64,000 bases of DNA from Choanephora cucurbitarum (GCA_025331435.1 JAIWNI010000019.1:62001-126000); one strand, 5' to 3'. Counted from the stretch's first letter, positions 1-12,287 are shown. Notes: generated by a model from the sequence alone, not told the origin. Program-made: numbers and translations.

Positions 1-153
1 TTTTGATTACTTAGTAAAGAGAGAAGGATATGCCTTCTTCTTTCTTTATTATAAATGTATTTATTTTTGTTTCATTCAATAGACACACAATAGTCAATAA
101 TAAAAATGTGTTTTAAGAAATAATAGTTGTGCTTTTGTTAGCTTGATAGCAGA

Positions 154-1010
154 TTAAGCAATTTCAAGAGGGTTACCAGTAGCACGGCTACCAGCACCAG
201 TGCCTTCTCTGTAGAGTTGTTGGTCCCACAAGTAAACACCAAGACCTTCACCAACACGGTTGAGTTGAGTGACCATATCAGCCAACTTCTTGATAGCCTC
301 AACTTGCTCACCCAAGTAAGTAGATTCGATAAAGTCACACATTTGAGGGTCATTTTGGCTATCGGCAACCTTGTGCAAGTTCAAGAGAGACTTGTTGACA
401 TCTTTTTGATATACATGTTAGTCATTGAATTGAAACAAATCATCTTACTTACCTTTTTCGAGTTGGAGAGCAGATTCAATAGCGTTCTTGGCAGACTTCC
501 AGTCAGTCTACATGGTAAGAAAGAAAAAAAGGTTGTCAGAAACATATTCACACGCCCATACACACACCATCACCACATGTAAATAAGGCGTAGTTGTGTT
601 TCTAATTCAATCTACGCGGTATTCTCTTACCTCAGGAGCTTGCAAAGCACGAAGAACAACTCTTCCACCTCTGGTGTTAGTGTAATCTAACAGTCAAGTT
701 TTAGCTAAAGCCTTTCTTTTCACCCTCTTGACTTTATGCTTACCAATTAAACGTTGAGCATGATCTCTTTCTTCATGGGCAGACTCACGAAAGTATTTTT
801 CCAAACCTTTTTTTTTTTCAAATTAGAATTGTTAGATTTTATTTTATGTTACGTAGCACAAGTAGCAGACAAACCTGGTAAGGCGACAGATGAGTGTTGA
901 GCCCAAGCTGCCATGGACAAGTAAACTTGAGAAGCTTGCAATTCAGTATTGATCTGTTGGTTCAAGGCTTCTTCGGATTGAGCAGCAAAGTTTTGTTTGG
1001 CAAGAGACAT
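154..1010 (-). CDS. Ferritin (H-type, ferroxidase-competent)
   Basis: Iron-storage ferritin: oxidises Fe(II) and stores it as a mineral core in a 24-subunit shell, probably cytosolic because no targeting signal is visible. Five exons on the minus strand (1010-875, 806-744, 686-631, 507-453, 401-154) splice to 185 codons. Ferroxidase-centre residues are all present: Glu and Tyr in INTEL..VYLSMA, Glu/His in AHEERDHA, Glu in ALQLEK and Gln in LGEQVEAI. The length is normal for the family. The first intron begins GTTTGT, a weaker donor than the others, but this join restores the conserved [10 protein letters not shown]. Ferritin is known from animals, plants and early-diverging fungi and is generally missing from ascomycetes and basidiomycetes, so it also supports the taxonomic call. 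Confidence 0.95.
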
Positions 1011-1390
1011 TTTTCTGTTAAATAAAGGAGGAGGGGGTTGACAATTAATGTAAGTGGTTTTGTAAGGAAAAAAAGAAAAAAAAAAGCGTTTCTTGAAATG
1101 TTTGTTTTTATACCTTTTTTTTCTTTTCCTTGTATGACTGTTTCAGTTACACCAAATTGTAACTATAATATTTCTTCTTTCTTATGACAGCTTAAATGCT
1201 TTATTTGGATCAGATAGATCGCTTTTAGGTGTCTGCAATCAGTTGCTCCGATGATAGGATAGTAATTAGCTTAAAAGTAGTAAAATTTCATAGATGTGCA
1301 AGTCGAATTCCGAGAAAATGATTCGTCGGAATATGATAGCAACTTTATTGTTTAAAGCAGATGAAACGTATCACACACAAAGCAATAACA
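1011..1390. other. Spacer between ferritin start and aminotransferase end
   Basis: About 380 bases holding the ferritin leader and promoter and the 3' end of the upstream minus-strand aminotransferase. No other gene seen. No animal-type iron-responsive hairpin (CAGUGN loop) was found in the ferritin leader. Confidence 0.6.
1105..1112 (-). promoter_or_regulatory. TATA box of the ferritin gene
   Basis: TATAAAAA on the minus strand, about 95 bases upstream of the ferritin ATG, followed by an A-rich leader. Position and sequence fit a core promoter; there is no experimental support. Confidence 0.45.
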
Positions 1391-3157
1391 TCAATGACTG
1401 TTAAATTTCTCAATGACACGTTGAACAGCGTCTAACCCTTTTTCTAACTGATCCATTGGTGGTCCGAAACTTAATCGAACAAAGTGGTGGCAAGGCGATT
1501 CAAACAATTCGCGTCTATGGGCAGGCTAAAGAGAGGGAATGGTGATTATCTCTTTCTTGTCTTATAAAATCGTTATTTACTTACATTCACATCAAAAAAG
1601 ATACCAGGAACAACAATTCTAATAACAAGAAAAAAAAATTAAGCGTTTCGAAACACAACAAATAAATAACAAGACTCTTACACTTTTTCCTTCAAACATT
1701 CTTCAAAAAAGTGAAGACCAACATTAATGGGCTCAGGTAAATGAGATAGATCAAGCCAGATGTAGAAAGTAGCCTTGGGTGGTACTTTTACCTTGAGGCC
1801 CATCTCTTCTAAGCGTTTTAGTACATAATCCCGCTTTTCTTTAAAGTGGTGCTGAAGTGCCTTTGCCTCTTCACGGAACTTGTTAGGATCCAGGAATGGA
1901 ATTGCAGCCTTTTGGAGAGGATGATTAGCTCCACCTTCAAGATAAGACCCTGCACTTTCCATAGCTGTAATCACTGATTTAGGACCAACAATCCAACAAA
2001 CGCGCCAGCCTGGCATCTTTTTTTTTAAGAGAAGGAAAATTAAAGGTTATTAGGCTTACTTTTTTTCTTATTAGATGCACAGTAGTTACATACTCTGAAG
2101 TTCTTAGTCATGCCATCAACTACAATAACTGCGTCTTCATTCACATCTTCAACAAAATGAGTGATACTGATAGTTTTTCCTTCTTCTTTATCATAGATAT
2201 AGGCGGAGTAAAATTCGTCAATCACCAGTGTCGCATGTCTCTCCTTGGCAACTTTGACAAGCTCAGCTAATTCTTCATCTTGAATGACTTGACCAGTGGG
2301 ATTACGAGGATTTGACGCCACAATGACACCTAACCCGCGTCCAGCAATCTCTTTACAGATAGTTTTGGCGTCAATATGGTAATTCGATTCTTCATCCAAT
2401 GTGGTAGGGATAGGCACAAATCGCTTGAATACAGAGAGCATTTGCTCATAGGCTGTGTATTCAGGCAAGAAGTAGCCCACATTGACATCGTCAATGACAG
2501 AAGCAATGCGCGAAAGACCAGCTCGTCCACCTGGAACAATACAGACGTTTTCGTAGGTATATTTGGATGATTTGCCTTGACGATACACTTCGTTGTAGAG
2601 ATTAGCTACTGTCTCTCTCAGTTCTTTGATACCGCTTGTAGGTGCATATTCGTATGTATCTGTAGGCAAGTCTATTGTCTTTGGTCGTTCCATACATCCG
2701 TCAATGGGACCAACTTATGTGACAAAAATGAATAAGTATTTGTTCTAGAGCAAACAATCTCTCTCACTCTCTTTCTTTGATATCTCTTTTATGAAATAAG
2801 ATTACCTTCAGGAGCACCTTGACCAAAATTGGACCACGAAGGATCACCAGCGGTATATCCGTTCTTCATGGCACGATCCATAACATAGATAACACCTGTA
2901 GATCCTGGATGGCCAATGCCATAAACTGAACCTTTCTTCTTTGCTGAAGTTGCTTTGTTCTCGTTACCCGGGTAACTTCTTAATACTTGATGAGCCTCTG
3001 AGTCATGTTCAGCAACACTATTCATTGACAATCGATTCAATCTCAGTATGTTTATGAACAATCTAGCATTTCTTTTTTTTTTTTACATTTGTTGTCTCAC
3101 TTGTTCCACAACGTTTAGAAGCTTGTTTTTCGCGTTTGTTACTTCTTCAGCAGGCAT
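1391..3157 (-). CDS. PLP-dependent aminotransferase, class I/II
   Basis: Fold-type I pyridoxal-phosphate aminotransferase. Six exons (3157-3087, 3017-2806, 2713-2094, 2016-1682, 1618-1585, 1525-1391) give 468 codons. The substrate-binding SNPRNPTG, the cofactor aspartate in VIDEFYSAY, the Schiff-base lysine in DGMTKNFR and the following MPGWRVCWIVGP (arginine contacting phosphate) are in the expected order; the lysine exon and the GWR exon are separated by an intron. The C-terminal half ends with CHHFVRLSFGPP, the usual region of the substrate-carboxylate arginine. No mitochondrial or peroxisomal signal is obvious. Substrate cannot be read from the sequence; it could act on aromatic, branched-chain or other amino acids. 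The start at 3157 is inferred from the frame linking exon 1 to exon 2. Confidence 0.88.
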
Positions 3158-4100
3158 ACTTAAGATATAATACAAGAAAGGATGAAATGAGAGATAGAGA
3201 GGGAAAAACAAGATGCGCTTCAAGTTTATGTATCAAAAACCATCGAATTCATGACGATAGCTTTTCGTCATTCTCTTTTGACAATCTGTATCATTTTCTT
3301 GTCGCCATTTCAAAATTTGGCTGAAATTCTGAAGGAAGTAAACAAAGCCTTTTAACTTCAATAACTCAGTTGGGCCCCTCTCTTTCTCGATTGTATTGTT
3401 ATAGGTTTTTTTTTCAGTAAGCAGTTATCGCACCTTAATTCGGCTGCAAAGGGATCGTTTCGAATGAGCTTGTTCTAACTTTATTCGCTAAGAGATCAAC
3501 TATGGCAATAATTAAGAGGGAGCGGGGACATATAGTCCGCAATAAGAAGTTGGAGCTATTGAGAAAGTGCCTTCATTTAGCCTCAAATAAGTTCGCCGAT
3601 CTTACATACATTCTATCTCAATTATACTGCCATGTACTACATAATAAAAGTACTACTAACTGTATTTCTCTATGAGTTTGTGTATGTCATGATCCAAAGC
3701 CAAAAGGTGCTTTGGATTGTCTACACCCATTTAAAGAGATGTCAAAAAAAGCCTACTAGAACAAAAATAAAAAGGAACCATGCTCAAGAATTTCTTTGCA
3801 TAACAGCATATCTTTTGCTTAATTCTGCACAGTGGAAGAGGAGAAGCAATCAGGCTTAGATTCATCTTTAAATAGCTTTACCTTAGGGGCTGCTATAATT
3901 GAGTCATATGCTGGATACTGCCTAAGCAGTATAGCTCGCTGTTTCCTCAAAGACAGTTCTTGCATGTATAAAAAAGAGAGCAAACAATCACTTGTGATAG
4001 CTAGTAATCATTTATGATAATTTCTATAGGTACCACTAAATGTTCATATTCAACAAGGATTTGGGCGTATGTCTCATTTGTCTGCATTTTTTTAAATTTC

Positions 4101-4139
<39 letters not shown>

Positions 4140-4170
4140 TTTTTTTTAGTTTCTTAAAGAGCATCAACAC
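3158..4170. other. Intergenic region upstream of aminotransferase and TSR3
   Basis: About 1 kb between two divergent genes. Short open frames are present but lack recognisable domains and look like chance. The stretch ends with a long A homopolymer just before the TSR3 start. Confidence 0.5.
4102..4137 (+). repeat. Poly(A) homopolymer, 36 bases
   Basis: Uninterrupted run of 36 A followed by CTTTTTTTTT, ending 33 bases before the TSR3 start codon. It would lie in the promoter or leader of TSR3. Length may vary between isolates or be affected by sequencing. Confidence 0.9.
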
Positions 4171-5450
4171 ATGGGCAAAAAGAATTCAGAAGACTACCAC
4201 AAAGGCAACTCGTCGAAATCACAAGGACATAAGTCAACCAACACTAGAAGTCATGGAAGATCTCATACAGCGTAAGAGCCAACTTTGTCATCGAGACAGA
4301 AAACACAAAGAGAGAGATTAACGTACTGTCTTTTATGCGAAGATAGATCTGGTAGAGGATCTAAATATGACAGATACGCAGGCGCTAGTTTAGATGTCCC
4401 TGGTGTTGATGAGGCTGAAAGAGGAAATGGTAAGTAACTTGTTCAGATCATTCTTTTGATAACTCACTTATATTTGCCAACAGCCGAAGAAGTATCTGCT
4501 TCTAGCATTCCTATGCCAGTTGTTATGTGGGTAAATGATATTCCTTCTCTTTCTTTACAACCACCTTCTTTTGTCTTTTGTATACTCAAGTTTCTTTTAT
4601 AAATAGGATTTCAAGCATTGTGATCCCAAGCGTTGTTCAGGTGTCAAACTTGCTCGTTGCGATATGCTAAAGACACTAAAGTTAACTCAACGATTTCGTG
4701 GTATAGTTGCTAGGTAAAAAAAATTGATCCTAACAGTCCATGTCACTAACCTTCCCTATTCAAAGTCCTGTGGGTGAGAAAGCAGTATCACCCGCTGATA
4801 GAAAAGTGGTTGAGCTTTATGGTGCTGGTGTAGTTGATTGTTCATGGGCACGCATTGATGAAGTTCCTTTCAATAAGATTCGAGGTCCTACCGATCGTCT
4901 TTTACCTTATTTAGTAGCCACTAATCCTGTCAACTATGGTAAGCCATGGAAGCTGAATTGTGCCGAGGCTTTGGCTGCTATCTTTTATATTACTGGTTTC
5001 CCAGAACATGGTGAAGCTCTTTTGTCTAAATTCAAATGGGGTCATGCGTTTAAGAAAGTCAATGGGTAAAAAAAAAGAAAACCTATGTTGGTTTAATGCG
5101 AATAATTTTCTTATTTCGTTTGTTACAGTGGTCTTCTCTCAAGATATGCTAAATGTAAAGATTCAACTGAAGTCATTGCTGTACAGAACGAGTATCTTGC
5201 TCAACTTGAAGAAGATGAACGCCAAAAGAAAGAAGAGGCAGAGAAAGACGAAGAACTAAACAGCAGTGATGATGACGATTTGTTTCAAAATCACAACAGA
5301 AACAATGCTTTCACTGCATTCGATGATAGTGAAGAAGAGGAAAGTGAGGAAGAAGACAGCCAAGAAGAAAGTGAAGGAGATTATTCTCAGAGCTCAGATG
5401 TAGAAGAAATTCAAGACAAATTAGGCAATACGCATATCCGCCACCGTTAG
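4171..5450 (+). CDS. TSR3: 18S rRNA aminocarboxypropyltransferase Tsr3
   Basis: Transfers the 3-amino-3-carboxypropyl group from S-adenosylmethionine to the hypermodified pseudouridine of 18S rRNA, a late step in small-subunit maturation in the cytoplasm. Six exons (4171-4271, 4356-4429, 4484-4530, 4607-4713, 4766-5065, 5129-5450) give 316 codons. Family blocks are clear: MWDFKHCDPKRCSG, VVDCSWARIDEVPFNKIRG, LLPYLVATNPVNYGKPWKLN and FKWGHAFKK. The N-terminus is polar and basic; the C-terminal tail is strongly acidic (Asp/Glu/Ser runs), also seen in other Tsr3 proteins. The start gives a basic N-terminus (MGKKNSEDY) and the first splice restores the frame. Its 3' end lies only 52 bases from the convergent SCP2-domain gene. 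Confidence 0.95.
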
Positions 5451-5502
5451 ATGAATAAATAAAAACCTGTACATTAGAAAAAAAATCTTTTTATTTATTT
5501 AT

Positions 5503-5951
5503 TTACAATTTAGCCTTGTTACCAGCAAGCTTCTTAAAGACTGTATCAAGCTTAGTGGCCAACATCATCTGACCCTTAATCTTGAGTTTACCAGACATAT
5601 AAGCCTTTTGGCCTAGTTTTTTGATCATATTAACAAACACGTGAAAAAGAAAAATAACGAGAACTTACCATTCAATTTACCACCAGCCAGTTGAACAAAG
5701 TCAGCATCACCAATGCTCATAATAGCATCAGCCTTAGCGCTGCCCTTTCCCTTCTTGACAGTACCTTCCTTCTTGAGGTCAACAGTGAAAGTCTCAGTCT
5801 TACCCTTGTCATTCTTGACAGCAAATTCAAAAACACCGTTTACTTGTTTAATAAGCTTGGCCTTTTCGTCAGCAGGAAGAGCTTGAAGAGACTTGTTTAA
5901 TGCTTCAAAGACTTCAGAGCTTTGAAAGCCGGGTGTTTTGATATCAGACAT
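5503..5951 (-). CDS. SCP2 sterol-carrier domain protein, peroxisomal
   Basis: Stand-alone SCP2 domain, a small lipid-binding protein associated with peroxisomal fatty-acid metabolism. Two exons (5951-5669, 5612-5503) encode 130 residues, the usual size of a single SCP2 domain. Features seen: VFEFAVKNDKGKTETFTVDLKKEGTV-like strand region, the AIMSIGDADFVQLAGGKLNGQKAY core, and the tail KLKIKGQMMLATKLD. The protein ends in Ala-Lys-Leu, a variant of the C-terminal peroxisomal targeting signal PTS1. It converges on TSR3. It is not part of a larger multifunctional enzyme here, since there is no upstream dehydrogenase or thiolase exon. Confidence 0.93.
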
Positions 5952-6654
5952 AGTTAGAATAAAAGTTGGAAAGTAAAAAGAAAGAGAAGGAAATAAAAAG
6001 ATAGCTTATAAATAAACTCGCCTGCTAATTTTCACATGCAGAAAAGTATAGCGCGGAATTTAAACGACCACATGAATAGAGAGAGGTTGGTGTTTTTTCC
6101 CATCTAATGCAAAAACAAAGAGTCATATGGAAGGTAGTATTCAGTGGAATTTGTAGATCCTAGAAAACGCATACATTTAGCCCAGATTCGACTGTTGCCA
6201 GAAGAATTTCTTTCTCTCTCTTTGACCTTAAAAAGCAAATATAGACACTGTATGCTGCTTCAAATGATTGATATTTTAGAGACAGAGAATTGACTGTGTG
6301 TTGAATATGACTTTCACGGTAAGCATTACAGCTGTCTCTGCAATTCAGACTGGGCATGTCATAAGAGCTACTTCAACTCCAATCTACTGCTCTCTCAAGT
6401 AATGTTTTGAAATTCTATAATCACCTATCTTCACTTCAAACAAGAGGAGAAGGATAGAGGGAGAAAACAAAAAGAAAAGTACGTACGCAGAAGCTCGTGT
6501 TCATTCGTAAGTGAGTCTGACAAAGCCAACTGTCATGCGCGAAGATTGCTATCTCAAAAATAAAGGGTTAGTTTAAGCAAAGAAGAGAGAGGTTTATTAG
6601 ATACACACAATGTAAGCAAAGAAAAAGATAGATGTAAAGAGAGGTAAATATGTA
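5952..6654. other. Spacer between SCP2 and COQ7 genes
   Basis: About 700 bases containing the SCP2 promoter and the COQ7 3' region. No further coding sequence, RNA gene or repeat recognised. Confidence 0.5.
6004..6010 (-). promoter_or_regulatory. TATA box of the SCP2-domain gene
   Basis: TATAAGC on the minus strand about 55 bases upstream of the ATG at 5951. Typical distance for this fungus; inferred only. Confidence 0.4.
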
Positions 6655-7366
6655 TTATACGCGAGAAGCAACCCAGATAGCTGTCTTACAGCCCTGCATA
6701 ATGACCTGTTTAAGCACAGAATGAAAAGGTGCTGCTTGAGCATCATGAGCAACAGCAATATCATGATGTTCTAGCTCTTCATCTCTAAATTTAGCTACAG
6801 TCTATTTTAACATAAAAAAATAAAGTCAATTTGATGTAGACTGTATACAAACAAATTCCTTTTACCTCACTTAAATCAACCAACTCCTGGTTAGGGTCTT
6901 TGAAGGTTACAAGCTCACGTAATTGGTCATCATAATGACCTCCAATTACAGTCTCTACAGCTTCTGTACAAGCCATAGCAGCCTCTTTTCCAAGCATGGC
7001 TGTACCAAAACCTACAGCATAACCAGCTACTTCCCATACAGGTCGCAGCATACTAGGTCGAACACGATGATGACCGATCAGTTGATCAAACTTGGCTAAG
7101 TGTAGCTTTTCTTGATCCCACATCTCTTGAAGGATAGGCTTCAATGCCTTGTCTTTACCCAACACAGCAATTTGACCTTTGTAAATATAATAGGCACCTA
7201 CTTCACCTGCCTGATCAACACGAATCATGGGCTCGATCGCCTGACGTTCTTCTTCTGTCAACGAACGCTGACTGACGATCGGGCTTGACTTGTAGGTAGC
7301 CAATGTACGCTTCAGTGTTCTGTTCATGCCTCTTTTGAGAGAAAGTGACAAGTGTTGTGTAAGCAT
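6655..7366 (-). CDS. COQ7: Ubiquinone biosynthesis hydroxylase COQ7 (demethoxyubiquinone hydroxylase)
   Basis: Di-iron monooxygenase that hydroxylates demethoxyubiquinone, the penultimate step of ubiquinone synthesis, on the matrix side of the mitochondrial inner membrane. Two exons (7366-6866, 6801-6655) encode 215 residues. All iron ligands are visible: Glu in DQAGEVGAY, Glu/His in QEKLHLAKF, Glu in CTEAVETVI, and Glu plus Glu/His in RDEELEHHD. I chose the ATG at 7366 because it adds MLTQHLSLSLKRGMNRTLKR, a basic amphipathic mitochondrial presequence; a shorter start at 7327 is possible. The intron falls just before the last iron-ligand motif. Confidence 0.95.
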
Positions 7367-7947
7367 ATTTATGTGTGTATATAGAGCAAGGATTAAAAAA
7401 AAAAGGGAAGTGAGATAAATTGGAAGCATCGGCCTGTAAACTGAGTACAAAGTCGTCATGGTTCACTCAGCATGATCTTAGAAGAGAAAATGTATCCTTG
7501 TATTTGAGTAAACAAAGCCTTCATAATGAAAAGAAGAGTGTGTGTGAGAGGACTCTTATAGCATAGAGCAGAATGCTAGTTCATAACAGAGTGTATTAGT
7601 TATCAAGGATTTCTAGTTCAGCACCATGAACCCTGAAGACCTTTACGAGCTAGGAGGCATGATTGCCACCGCAGCTACTTAAAGACAAGCCTCCCTCTTT
7701 AACGATGGTATTGGTTCATTGAGTTTGCGCTAGGAAATGATGTTTGGCCAGACAACGAATTGGCTGAGGGAGAAGGAGCAGGTATTAACTGCTGATTTCG
7801 ATAATGAGCATTAAAAAAAACGATTCACTGACTTTCTTAAGCGAATCAAGATGACAAAAAGAATCTATGCCTAATGTGCTTGATATCCTTCTTAGCTAGC
7901 AAACATAACAATCAAAATGTTTTTATTGTGTGTTTAGAACAAAAAGG
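7367..7947. other. Spacer between COQ7 and glycosyltransferase
   Basis: About 580 bases. Around 7627-7795 there are two short frames with protein-like composition (one starting MNPEDLYELGG, another with FALGNDVWPDNELAEGEG) that may be the relic of a gene, but they are too short to identify. Confidence 0.35.
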
Positions 7948-9809
7948 TTATTGCGCCTTAAGTTTATTATATTGGTGAAGATAGCGTTTAACCAATGAGT
8001 TTAACGTGTAGACAATGAATCCAAACACAGACAGAATAGAGGTTACAACAAAAGTCAAAAGAGCATACAGATCCAAATTATGTGCCTTCATATAGGACAT
8101 GCGACGATCAGCAGTGACACGATGCTCAATAACACCATCTTTATGTGTATAAAGCACTTCTTCCATCAGATCAGCACCTCGGATGACACCATGCTTGGAT
8201 CGAATCTGTGTGTTAGCTTTCATACGCTTCATACTCTCACTTAATATGTTGCCTTTATCTTCTAAAATCATCTGTATCTTTTTGGCAACCTCTAAGGGAT
8301 GTGTATCATGAGCAAAGGCCATACCCAATTTGTTTTGCTCCAACCACATAGCATTGGTAGGCTGGTCTCCAAAGAAGGGGAACAGGAGCATAGGCTTGCC
8401 AGCAAAGACAGATTCACTTATGGATGCAAAACCACCATGAGAGACGAAAAGGCGAACGGAAGGATGCAACAAAAGACTCATTTGAGGGGACCAGGTGACC
8501 ATAAGAATATGAGGATGGGCATCTGAAAATATGTCTTGAGTCTGATAGACTGTACCTGATTTTGTCTTAACTGTCTTGGGGAACATTTCACCGTTATTAA
8601 CAGTAGCCCAGATAAAGCCATCCAAGACACCTTGTTCAAGACTTTCTAAAAGAGATAGCAAGATGGTAGTGGTATCTTTAAATGAGGGCGTGGCTGTTTG
8701 TCCAAATGCTATATAGGCTACACGCTGATGATTATCAAGGAAGGTCTTGAATGGGTCAGTCAAGGGTGCATACTCCTTACTCATAATAGGACCTATCAAT
8801 TCAACCAGGGGACCCAAAGGCCGAGGAGGTATGAATCCAAAAGCGTTGTTTACCAAGATTAAAGAATCCTTCCAGACTTCATTAGGATGCTCCATTTTGG
8901 CAGGCAGACCAACATCCTTCTTTGATTCTATTTGTTTCTTGATCGCAGATGATAAATATCGATAAAAGATAAATGGGCTGATGAAATTATCATTGAATCG
9001 GCTGAATAGGGATTGGAATTCTGTGGTAGGTTCGGATCCATACATTATATTGTTAATTATATAAGGTGCATTTGCAGCTAGAAAAGAAAAGACACAAAGA
9101 GTTGATTGCCTCAAGAAATATAATGTCAAGTTATTTTTTTTCCTACCTTCACTCAAGGTGGGGGTTGTAGCGATAACATAAGGAACACCTACGAATCTAG
9201 CTGCATCCACACAAGAGTCTGCAAAATGATCACAAATAGCCAAATCGACTTTATTTTCAATCAGATAGTCTCGTACAGCCAAATAACCTGTATTGTTATA
9301 CCGTCATTATACTTTGAGTGATACACTCTCTCATCTTATCTTGTTCCTTTTCTTTTGTTATGATTTTACCTTCCTTATATTCTGCAAGAGTAAGATCGAA
9401 TACAAGAGAAATCTGCTTTCCTGGGTGATATTTTCGAATGTTTTCACTGTTAGCTATTTCTTTTGGATCATATTGAACTCCAGAAAGGACGGGAACAGTT
9501 TGAACGTGTCGAAATGGTTTTCCAAATTTAGCCACTTTGTCCTAAGTCGTCAAATCAATATCTTGATTTCTCGAGTCTTTTTAAATTACTTACTGAAGTC
9601 AAAAATGTGACATTGTGTCCTCTTGAACCAAGTTCATCGCAAATGCTTAAAACCCAATTATAGTGAGAGCTTCCGCCTATGGATGCAAAGAATGCCACCT
9701 TCTTAAATCCTAAGTCTTGATGGTAAGTTGTCTCTAAATCCGTTGCTTGACTAGAGCCCAACAGCAAACTTGCTGTTAATGATAATAAGCTGATACGTTT
9801 TAATTTCAT
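7948..9809 (-). CDS. UDP-glycosyltransferase (UGT/GT1 family), membrane anchored
   Basis: Four exons (9809-9594, 9541-9370, 9287-9147, 9077-7948) encode 552 residues. The N-terminus (MKLKRISLLSLTASLLLG) is a signal peptide. The C-terminal half holds the UGT signature: WSPQMSLLLHP, then SHGGFASISES, then PFFGDQPTNAMW, the UDP-sugar binding region. A hydrophobic helix close to the C-terminus followed by KRYLHQYNKLK resembles the membrane anchor and basic tail of animal ER glucuronosyltransferases. It probably glycosylates a lipid or other small hydrophobic acceptor in the secretory pathway. Acceptor and sugar cannot be determined. It differs from cytosolic sterol glucosyltransferases of yeast, which lack signal peptide and anchor. 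Confidence 0.92.
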
Positions 9810-12134
9810 TCTATGAATTCTATATGAAAAACAAAAAAGCGAAAGAAGAGGTGAGCTCTTTTAAACAAAATGATAGCTCTCAGTTTGAAACCTGTTGTTT
9901 CACGAGCTGAACTATGTCAGGTTACACGTTCTCTTCTATTGACATCAAGAGTATGTCTTTTTACTCCTTATTTTTCTTTCTTCTAGTATCAAAATGTATA
10001 AACGCTTCAGTTGGGTTGGGCATATATCAGACATTAATAGGGTATCAGATAGTAATAGGAAAAGAGACAAGATATTAATCAAGTTGATTGACGAATAAGG
10101 TTCCTCTCCTTTTCCTTCTGATTTGCTCTTTAATTCTAACCTTTACATTTACGCTTGATTTTACTCAGCAAATTCTAGCTTTCAGTTCAAAACTAGCACA
10201 TGCAAAAAGATACACTTTCATCTTGTCGAGTAAACATTCAATATATTATTATTCATAGACATGTCGAATCAGTGGACAGCTTGTATATTCTCCTGGATTG
10301 AAGGTGATGCACCTGTAAGACTTTAATTAGAAACAGGGCCCTCTCTCTTTCTTCTAACGGCATCGGACAAAGATTAACCGAAACATCATTTCTCTTACAG
10401 CACCCTATCAAGATAGATTCAGGGAAACCTTTTTCATGAACTTGAGTCTCCCCTTGTTTATGATTCATAGGCACCACTTTTCTACGGAACATCGTTACTC
10501 TTCCTTTTTTTTATTACTCTATCAAAAAAAAAAACGAAAACAATCGATTTCAAGGAATAGCACGATCCGATGCAAAATATTGTATTCAAACTTTTTCTGT
10601 TTTCGGAAATCAACTAATTATTCAATGAGCCTTATGCAAAGGAAAGAGGTTGGGCTTCTTCCGAGATTTATCCGCTAATATTAACTATTGTTTGAAGGAG
10701 GGGGGTTTCGGACAAGCAACTTCCCTTATTTACTATATTTGACGTTCTTCATATTGACGCTCCCTATATTCTTCTTGACGTATCTATACTGTCTAGCTTC
10801 TTTATAATGTTCAGGAATATATTTAGCTTATCAAACTTGCGAGTGATGCAATCACAAGAGAAACATCCAATTTTGTGAGTGCGTTTGTATTTAGGCTTTA
10901 GGTTTGACATAAGTCTAATTGCTTAAAAATTGCAATTTCTTAGAATACCATTCATGCTACCTGGGATCAACGGCTAGAAAATGATAGTTCCAAAAAGAAA
11001 AGGATGCCTTAGAGACTATCAGCTACATACAACAATATGCTTTTGAACAATAGTTTTCCTGAGTTGTAGCAATTCGATCTCATACCAACTATTCAAAGTG
11101 ATTGCCACCAACATTAATAGTAGCAATAGTAGTATCAATTAGAACTAAGTAATAGATCGAGATTGAAAAGAGTATGGCGGCAGTACATATCATTCAAGGT
11201 CATAGTAGTGGAAACAATAAATATTCTAAGCAACAACCATAAGACGTACATTAATGCGGTTTTATCCCTAGACTGAATCGTTTTCTTAGTTAGACACATT
11301 AACGTAGCAATTGTCTTGCCAGATTTTCTTTTTAAAGGAGCAACGATTGAAATGTACCGAAACCTATGTTTTGTGCTGAAACCCATAAAGTCTTTGGATT
11401 GGTATCAGTCCATGAAGAACAAGCAATTCAAAGCACTGACTAGATTAAATGGTTGCATATATCTCGCTCATTACTACCATGTGTGCTTCCTTTCAATTCA
11501 ATGAGTATGTAGCTTTCAAATGCGCTCATGTATTCAGCTGAATAATGATTTTGGAGTATTTCTAGCGGACCAAACAAATTTAAATTTGGGGATCCAAAAT
11601 AGACGTTCTTTACTCCAGTGGACTCCCTAAATTTAGAGTATTTCAAAAACAAAAAGAACTATGCATTGTAAAGAGTGATGACAGTAGTAATTGAGCGTGG
11701 ACGCCAATTACAAGCTTTCAGCAAGAAGAAAATACTTGCTGCTCTGAAAAGTTTGAGTAGCTTTTAGTGTTAAAAGCAGCCTATAAAAGAAAACCTTTTG
11801 GTACTTTAGAATATTTTTTAGCACTTCAGCATAATGGCATCACTATGATAGCAGTTCTTACTGAGGCTTGGGTTTAAATTCACTCGGTTTCACTGAGCAA
11901 ACCTTTGATCAGAGACTGATACGACACTTCTATTTGGACCTTTTTGGGCCCTCTCTCTTTTTGTATCGAAGGTAGCCACCTCAGACTCAAAAAGAGCTTT
12001 GCTCAGGGCTATCCTCATCACTATAAGCTCTTTTACAATGCAACTTTGTTAATTGCACACAATCGATTATGAGAAACATAGATAGAGCAGAAAAATAAAG
12101 TAGCTTGCTTACAAAGAGAAAGACAAGCAACATC
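9810..12134. other. Gene-poor region
   Basis: About 2.3 kb of AT-rich sequence with no gene I can support. Open frames up to about 80 codons occur on both strands but show no domain or splice-consistent extension. Two copies of the short motif GGGCCCTCTCTCTTT occur near 10338 and 11948. Confidence 0.4.
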
Positions 12135-12287
12135 ATGCTTATGTTTTCGTCGTCCATTTTCTTTTTCTCTCAGTTGTCCATCATGTATGCCACGTTCATT
12201 GTCGTCTCAATTGCTTCCTTGGTTGCTTATGCTTCTTCTAAGACAGGAAAAGCAGGCAATGAGTACTCAAGTTGGAGAAGATGGTAA
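12135..12287 (+). CDS. Possible small hydrophobic protein, unidentified
   Basis: A 50-codon frame starting MLMFSSSIFFF with two hydrophobic stretches and a polar tail ending EYSSWRRW. It could be a small membrane or secreted peptide, or the first exon of a longer gene continuing towards 12650, but no splice chain is convincing and no family is recognised. An in-frame upstream ATG exists near 12105. Low certainty. Confidence 0.2.
   Translation: MLMFSSSIFFFSQLSIMYATFIVVSIASLVAYASSKTGKAGNEYSSWRRW

Noticed and set aside
7627..7795. Short protein-like frames (MNPEDLYELGG and FALGNDVWPDNE)
   Set aside because: Considered as a splicing-factor or other gene relic, but the stretches are too short and the order of motifs does not match a known family.
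10338..11962. Two copies of GGGCCCTCTCTCTTT (near 10338 and 11948), with a similar site near 3372
   Set aside because: Considered as element ends, but flanking sequences do not match beyond the short motif and the GGGCCC core plus pyrimidine run can arise by chance.
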